Positions 3,945 to 6,008 of a stretch of 6,008 nt of DNA are shown one piece after another. Source of the DNA: CANHEE01 sp043777755 (GTDB taxonomy: Bacteria; Bacteroidota; Bacteroidia; Chitinophagales; Saprospiraceae); assembly GCA_043777755.1 (NCBI GenBank), contig JAYWHK010000322.1, positions 1 to 6,008 of the forward strand. Direction: 5' to 3'. The notes below the pieces were generated by a model. The model did not search any database, was not told where the DNA came from, and was given only the letters and a program-made list of their open reading frames with translations. The first letter of the stretch is position 1; the number at the start of each line of letters is the position of its first letter. Made by a program: the position numbers and the translations under genes.

Positions 3945-6008
3945 TGAAAAAAAATCTGTTTTTACTACTATGCTTGTTTTTGTTTTTTGTAAAAACAGAA
4001 GCACAACAATTTTTGCCTTTTTTGAAAGAGGCGAAAGCAAATTGCTTGTTTCAAGATGCGAATGACAAACTTTGGATAGGGAGTTCAAAAGGGCTTTTTG
4101 CTTACGATGGTTTGAATTTTAAACCTTTTTTACCTGAAAATAACGTCACAGCGATTTTTCAAGATGCTAAAAAATGCCTTTGGATTGGTTACGAAAATGG
4201 CGAAATTCGTTATTTGAACAAAAAAGGCGAAACCGTCCTTTGGGAAATTGAGGAAGGGTTGCCAAAATCAAAAATTACTGGTTTTGCAGAAGATAAACAC
4301 GGGCGATTTTGGTTTTCGACCTATGGCGAAGGCGTTTATTATTACGAAAACAAACACCTCTACAATGTCAATCAAGACGACGGTTTGCCAAGTAATGAGG
4401 TATATGATTTAGCCTATTTTGATGCGATTTGGATAGGAACAGATGGCGGCGCAAGTCAGATACAACTCACTGATAATCAAAAAATTATAAAGACATTGAC
4501 TACTGCTGATGGTTTGGGCGATAACCTTGTGACGAAGGTGGAAACGCAGCCAAGAGGTATTGTTTTTCACTGTTTTGAAAAAGAACATGGCTATTTGTAC
4601 AACCCTTATGTACATACGCCAGAAATCAAAGTTGAAAGTTACGAGCAAGTTTTGACTTATAAAAATGAAGCGATTATTGATGAAATTCGTTACAATGACG
4701 GTACTCGTTGGGTATTGACAGGCAAGGGAGTTTGGCGTGTTTCGTATAACCTTTTTTACAAAAAAGAAACATTACCTTTCAAAATTCAAATACATCAGGC
4801 AGATTATTACGACTTAGACAAAGGCGCATTTTATGGCAATTATTTAGGAACAAGCGAAGGTCTTTTTTATCAATTTTATGGCATAAATCCTAAAATAAAT
4901 AAAATACAACTCATTGATAATCAGAAAATTAGCGTTTCTTGCATTAGTCAAAATGATTATTTTACTTTTGTTGGAACACTCTCTCATGGCTTGTTTATTT
5001 TAGATAAAAAAACGCTAAAAGTAGTACGTCGAATTAGCAAAAAAGATGGATTGAGTGATGAAGCGGTGCTTTCTGTTTGTCAAAATATTTTCTCTACGGC
5101 AGGTGGCTTGTACGAAGTCAATACGCAAGATTTTAGTTTTCAAGACCTTGCTAAAAAAGCAAATATTACGATAAAATACGTCTATTCCATTTTTAAAGAT
5201 GCTCAAAATACGATTTGGCTCGGAACAGATGGCAATGGTATTATCAAAATAAAAAGCGATTTTAGTGTTGAAAATATCACTAAAATCAATGAAAAAACCT
5301 TGAAAACGGTGTATCAAATTGCAAGTAGTGTTACTTATCCGAACCACTACTTATTTTTTGCAACGCCCGATATTGGTGTCGTACAATATGATACGGGTAA
5401 GAATACGTTTGCGATTATTGATAAAAACCTTGGTTTACGAAGCAATAATGTTAATTCTATTGCTGCATTTTCTGAAAAAATATTGATTGCAAATGAGAAA
5501 GGAATTGATGTTTTTTCCTTAAAAAATAAGTTTTGCTTTCCTCTTTTGGACGATGATTTAGAAAATAACTATGAGCCAAACTTAAATTTATTTGACGAAT
5601 TTAGAAATGAAATAGCGATTGGAAACCAAGTTTTTAATTATAATGGAAATGGTATTTTAAAAAGCAATCAGCCAAAAATTCACTTTGAAACGATAAAGTT
5701 ATTCAATCAAAATATTGATTATCAACAAGATAGCGTTTTTTCTTACGATAAAAATTTCTTTAATTTTGAGTGGTGTGGTATTTATTATCCGAAACCCGAA
5801 GCCTTACATTTCAAGTACATACTCGAAGGTTTTGACCGAGATTGGAACGACAGCAAAGAACGCAATGCGACTTATCCACAGTTGCCGCCTGGCGATTATA
5901 CGTTTCGTGTAAGAGCATTGTTGGGAACGTATCCTTCGGAAGAAGTTCGCTATCATTTTAGCATCAAAACGCCTTTTTGGAAAACACCTTTTTTTATCGT
6001 TACAATGT
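3944..6008 (+). CDS. Propeller/Y_Y_Y periplasmic sensor protein, probable two-component regulator (3' partial)
   Basis: The frame is open from ATG 3944 to the window end, giving 688 complete codons. Residues 1-20 form a signal peptide (cleavage near TEA/QQ). Residues about 25-530 contain two-component-regulator propeller (Reg_prop) repeats, each with a W-I-G or similar core: LWIGSSKGLFAYDG (43-56), LWIGYENGEIRY (79-90), FWFSTYGEGVYYY (122-134), IWIGTDGGASQI (162-173), RWVLTGKGVWRV (255-266), IWLGTDGNGIIKI (424-436). Several are linked by DGL-type turns (DGLPSNEV, DGLGDNLV, DGLSDEAV). A Y_Y_Y domain follows at about 615-675 (FKYILEGFDRDWNDS, then LPPGDYTFRVRAL). KTPFWKTPFFIV (675-686) is the usual lead into a transmembrane helix. 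The output domain is missing: a LytS-type or other histidine kinase, or a DNA-binding domain, are family options. The start overlaps the YceI stop, suggesting that this sensor responds to or controls the upstream module. Confidence 0.88.
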   Translation, partial: MKKNLFLLLCLFLFFVKTEAQQFLPFLKEAKANCLFQDANDKLWIGSSKGLFAYDGLNFKPFLPENNVTAIFQDAKKCLWIGYENGEIRYLNKKGETVLWEIEEGLPKSKITGFAEDKHGRFWFSTYGEGVYYYENKHLYNVNQDDGLPSNEVYDLAYFDAIWIGTDGGASQIQLTDNQKIIKTLTTADGLGDNLVTKVETQPRGIVFHCFEKEHGYLYNPYVHTPEIKVESYEQVLTYKNEAIIDEIRYNDGTRWVLTGKGVWRVSYNLFYKKETLPFKIQIHQADYYDLDKGAFYGNYLGTSEGLFYQFYGINPKINKIQLIDNQKISVSCISQNDYFTFVGTLSHGLFILDKKTLKVVRRISKKDGLSDEAVLSVCQNIFSTAGGLYEVNTQDFSFQDLAKKANITIKYVYSIFKDAQNTIWLGTDGNGIIKIKSDFSVENITKINEKTLKTVYQIASSVTYPNHYLFFATPDIGVVQYDTGKNTFAIIDKNLGLRSNNVNSIAAFSEKILIANEKGIDVFSLKNKFCFPLLDDDLENNYEPNLNLFDEFRNEIAIGNQVFNYNGNGILKSNQPKIHFETIKLFNQNIDYQQDSVFSYDKNFFNFEWCGIYYPKPEALHFKYILEGFDRDWNDSKERNATYPQLPPGDYTFRVRALLGTYPSEEVRYHFSIKTPFWKTPFFIVTM

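Noticed and set aside
3426..4088. Long open frame on the - strand (220 codons)
   Set aside because: It lies opposite the second YceI gene and the start of the sensor gene, both with clear family motifs. Its translation has no recognisable domain or signal, and its length reflects the low-GC codon use of the real strand.
5715..5912. Small + strand open frame inside the sensor gene
   Set aside because: It overlaps the Y_Y_Y-coding region, which reads through without interruption in the sensor frame, and it has no recognisable features of its own.
1..6008. CRISPR arrays, tRNA/rRNA genes, insertion sequences or phage genes
   Set aside because: No regularly spaced repeats, tRNA-like cloverleaf, transposase motif or terminal inverted repeats were seen; coding genes fill nearly all of the window.

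Overview
The window is low-GC DNA from the phylum Bacteroidota. The grounds are a TTTG-N20-TAnnTTTG promoter, A/T-rich start regions without Shine-Dalgarno sites, many short secreted proteins and lipoproteins, and families typical of that phylum (DUF5777-type barrel, tRNA_anti-like OB-fold protein, two-component-regulator propeller with a Y_Y_Y domain). I cannot name a genus from sequence alone. All recognisable genes lie on the + strand and are closely spaced.

Layout. Positions 1-39 hold the last 12 codons of an upstream gene, whose tail matches the C-termini of the two cytochromes that follow. A short promoter region (about 40-169) then precedes a diheme c-type cytochrome lipoprotein (170-910) and a monoheme cytochrome lipoprotein (993-1361). 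Next come a membrane-anchored OB-fold protein (1375-1794) and a secreted YceI-family protein (1850-2398). A 13-bp tandem repeat that forms a strong hairpin (2411-2456) separates these from a DUF5777-like outer-membrane beta-barrel (2476-3363). A second YceI paralogue (3405-3944) follows, and its stop codon overlaps the start of a large propeller/Y_Y_Y sensor protein (3944 to beyond 6008). That protein is open at the window end.

How the genes may work together. Every complete product carries an export signal or a membrane anchor, so the locus is devoted to the cell envelope. The cytochromes provide up to three heme domains in the window, plus whatever the truncated gene carried. YceI proteins are lipocalin-like carriers of long isoprenoid or amphipathic molecules, the barrel would sit in the outer membrane, and the sensor would monitor a periplasmic signal. 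A reasonable inference is an envelope redox or lipid-carrier module with its own sensor. No catalytic enzyme is visible here, so the substrate and actual reaction are unknown. The families are individually known. What merits attention is their combination, the repeat/hairpin in mid-operon and the sensor coupled to the second YceI.
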